Below, piece after piece: positions 14,106 to 14,715 of a stretch of 14,715 nt of DNA (the stretch's first letter is position 1; each line of letters starts with the position of its first letter). The notes under the pieces are model-generated. The model was not told where the DNA came from and did not search any database. It was given only the letters and a program-made list of their open reading frames with translations. Position numbers and translations under genes: made by a program. This DNA is from Bacteroidota bacterium (GTDB lineage Bacteria; Bacteroidota; Bacteroidia; Chitinophagales; Chitinophagaceae). The DNA lies in assembly GCA_028877005.1 (NCBI GenBank), contig JAGWPI010000173.1, forward strand, positions 1 through 14,715. Direction: 5' to 3'.

Positions 14106-14715
14106 TCACTTGCTATTCATCGGTTTTTGAAGTAATGCCGCAAACATGGTATCTGCCTGTATATGATAGCCTGTTAACAACAATTGCTTAATTAAGTGTA
14201 ATCCTTCCTGTTGTATTATTTGGTTAACTATTTGCTCATTTTCTTGTTTAAATACGGAACATGTAATATATAAAAAATATCCTCCCGGCTTTAATTGGGG
14301 AATAACTTTGTGAACAATGTCTTTTTGCAATAAGCTGTAGTTTTCAATTTGTTTTGAAGAAAAAAAGTACAATTGTTCCGGTGTTCTACTCCATGTTCCG
14401 CTACCTGTACAGGGAACATCTGCAATAATCACTTCAAATTGTTTATTGGCTAATTGAGTAGGTAATGGCTTAGAAACATCTGCAATTACAGCCGTATAGT
14501 TCTTAATTTTAGCTTGCTTAAATCGCTGTACCAAATTGTGTAAAACACTTTCCCGCACATCGCTCACCGTTAATTGAATATTACCCCAAACATCGTTTGC
14601 TAAAATAGATTTACCTCCGCTAGCGGCACAGCAATCCCACACAGCTAAAGTGGAATCATTATCCTTTATCAATTGCATCAATGTTAAAACCTGTTGAGAG
14701 CTATAATCTTGCATC
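14106..14715 (-). CDS. RsmB/NOL1-NOP2-Sun family RNA cytosine-5 methyltransferase, 3' part (5' end outside window)
   Basis: This is the C-terminal catalytic part of an RsmB-type enzyme, which methylates C5 of cytosine in RNA, typically 16S rRNA C967 in E. coli, using S-adenosylmethionine. About 203 residues are visible, and the frame runs off the right edge. The Met at 14714 falls in VQDxSS-like sequence, internal in relatives of about 400 residues, so the start lies outside. Seen, numbered from that Met: the SAM-binding CCAASGGK (28-35), DVRES, IADVPCTGSGT (98-107) with the motif IV cysteine C102, and YITCS (149-153) with the catalytic motif VI cysteine C152. The N-terminal NusB-like RNA-binding domain cannot be assessed. 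The RNA target (RsmB versus RsmF-type) is therefore not certain. Confidence 0.87.
   Translation of the reverse strand, partial: MQDYSSQQVLTLMQLIKDNDSTLAVWDCCAASGGKSILANDVWGNIQLTVSDVRESVLHNLVQRFKQAKIKNYTAVIADVSKPLPTQLANKQFEVIIADVPCTGSGTWSRTPEQLYFFSSKQIENYSLLQKDIVHKVIPQLKPGGYFLYITCSVFKQENEQIVNQIIQQEGLHLIKQLLLTGYHIQADTMFAALLQKPMNSK

Noticed and set aside
1..14715. CRISPR array, insertion sequence, prophage, tRNA or rRNA
   Set aside because: Read through on both strands; no spaced direct repeats, transposase or integrase motifs, terminal inverted repeats, or tRNA/rRNA signatures were seen.

Overview
The window looks like a core-chromosome segment of an A+T-rich Bacteroidota, plausibly Chitinophagaceae or a relative (inference from gene families; no rRNA gene is present). 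The evidence is: promoters with the Bacteroidota -7 box TAnnTTTG, few recognisable Shine-Dalgarno sequences, a short AMP nucleosidase of about 256 residues, an alternative-type CcmD, and a stand-alone HsdR-N domain protein. No insertion sequence, prophage, CRISPR array, tRNA or rRNA gene was found.

Layout, left to right. The 3' part of ccmB (+) runs off the left edge and meets an AMP nucleosidase gene (-) tail to tail. A small HsdR-N/PD-(D/E)xK protein (+) converges on a secreted VWA-like protein (-). Next come a Glu/Leu/Phe/Val dehydrogenase (-, with a clear terminator) and ccmD and ccmC (-). A gene-free divergent region of about 470 nt follows, then queA (+), which has a good promoter and an unusual GC-rich leader. 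A bidirectional terminator separates queA from an aspartokinase gene (-). A small DoxX-like membrane protein (+) converges on a GH19 chitinase-like exported enzyme (-). Further right are a malate/lactate (Ldh2-type) dehydrogenase (-) and ssb (-, with terminator). An approximately 770-nt, very A+T-rich gene-free stretch precedes mnmA (+), which converges on the 3' part of an RsmB/NOL1-NOP2-Sun RNA methyltransferase gene (-) that runs off the right edge.

How the genes work together. CcmB, CcmC and CcmD belong to cytochrome c maturation (heme export and handling at the membrane), but ccmB is separated from ccmCD by about 4.7 kb and lies on the other strand. QueA and MnmA both modify the tRNA wobble position (queuosine at G34, 2-thiouridine at U34), and the RsmB-like enzyme methylates RNA cytosine. 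The dehydrogenases, aspartokinase and AMP nucleosidase are ordinary metabolism.

The most unusual signal is the queA 5' leader (about 6359-6430). It holds two adjacent hairpins with unrelated stems but the identical six-base loop CCGTAA. Both loops are also the ends of tiny ORFs that finish Pro-stop. I do not recognise this as a known riboswitch class.
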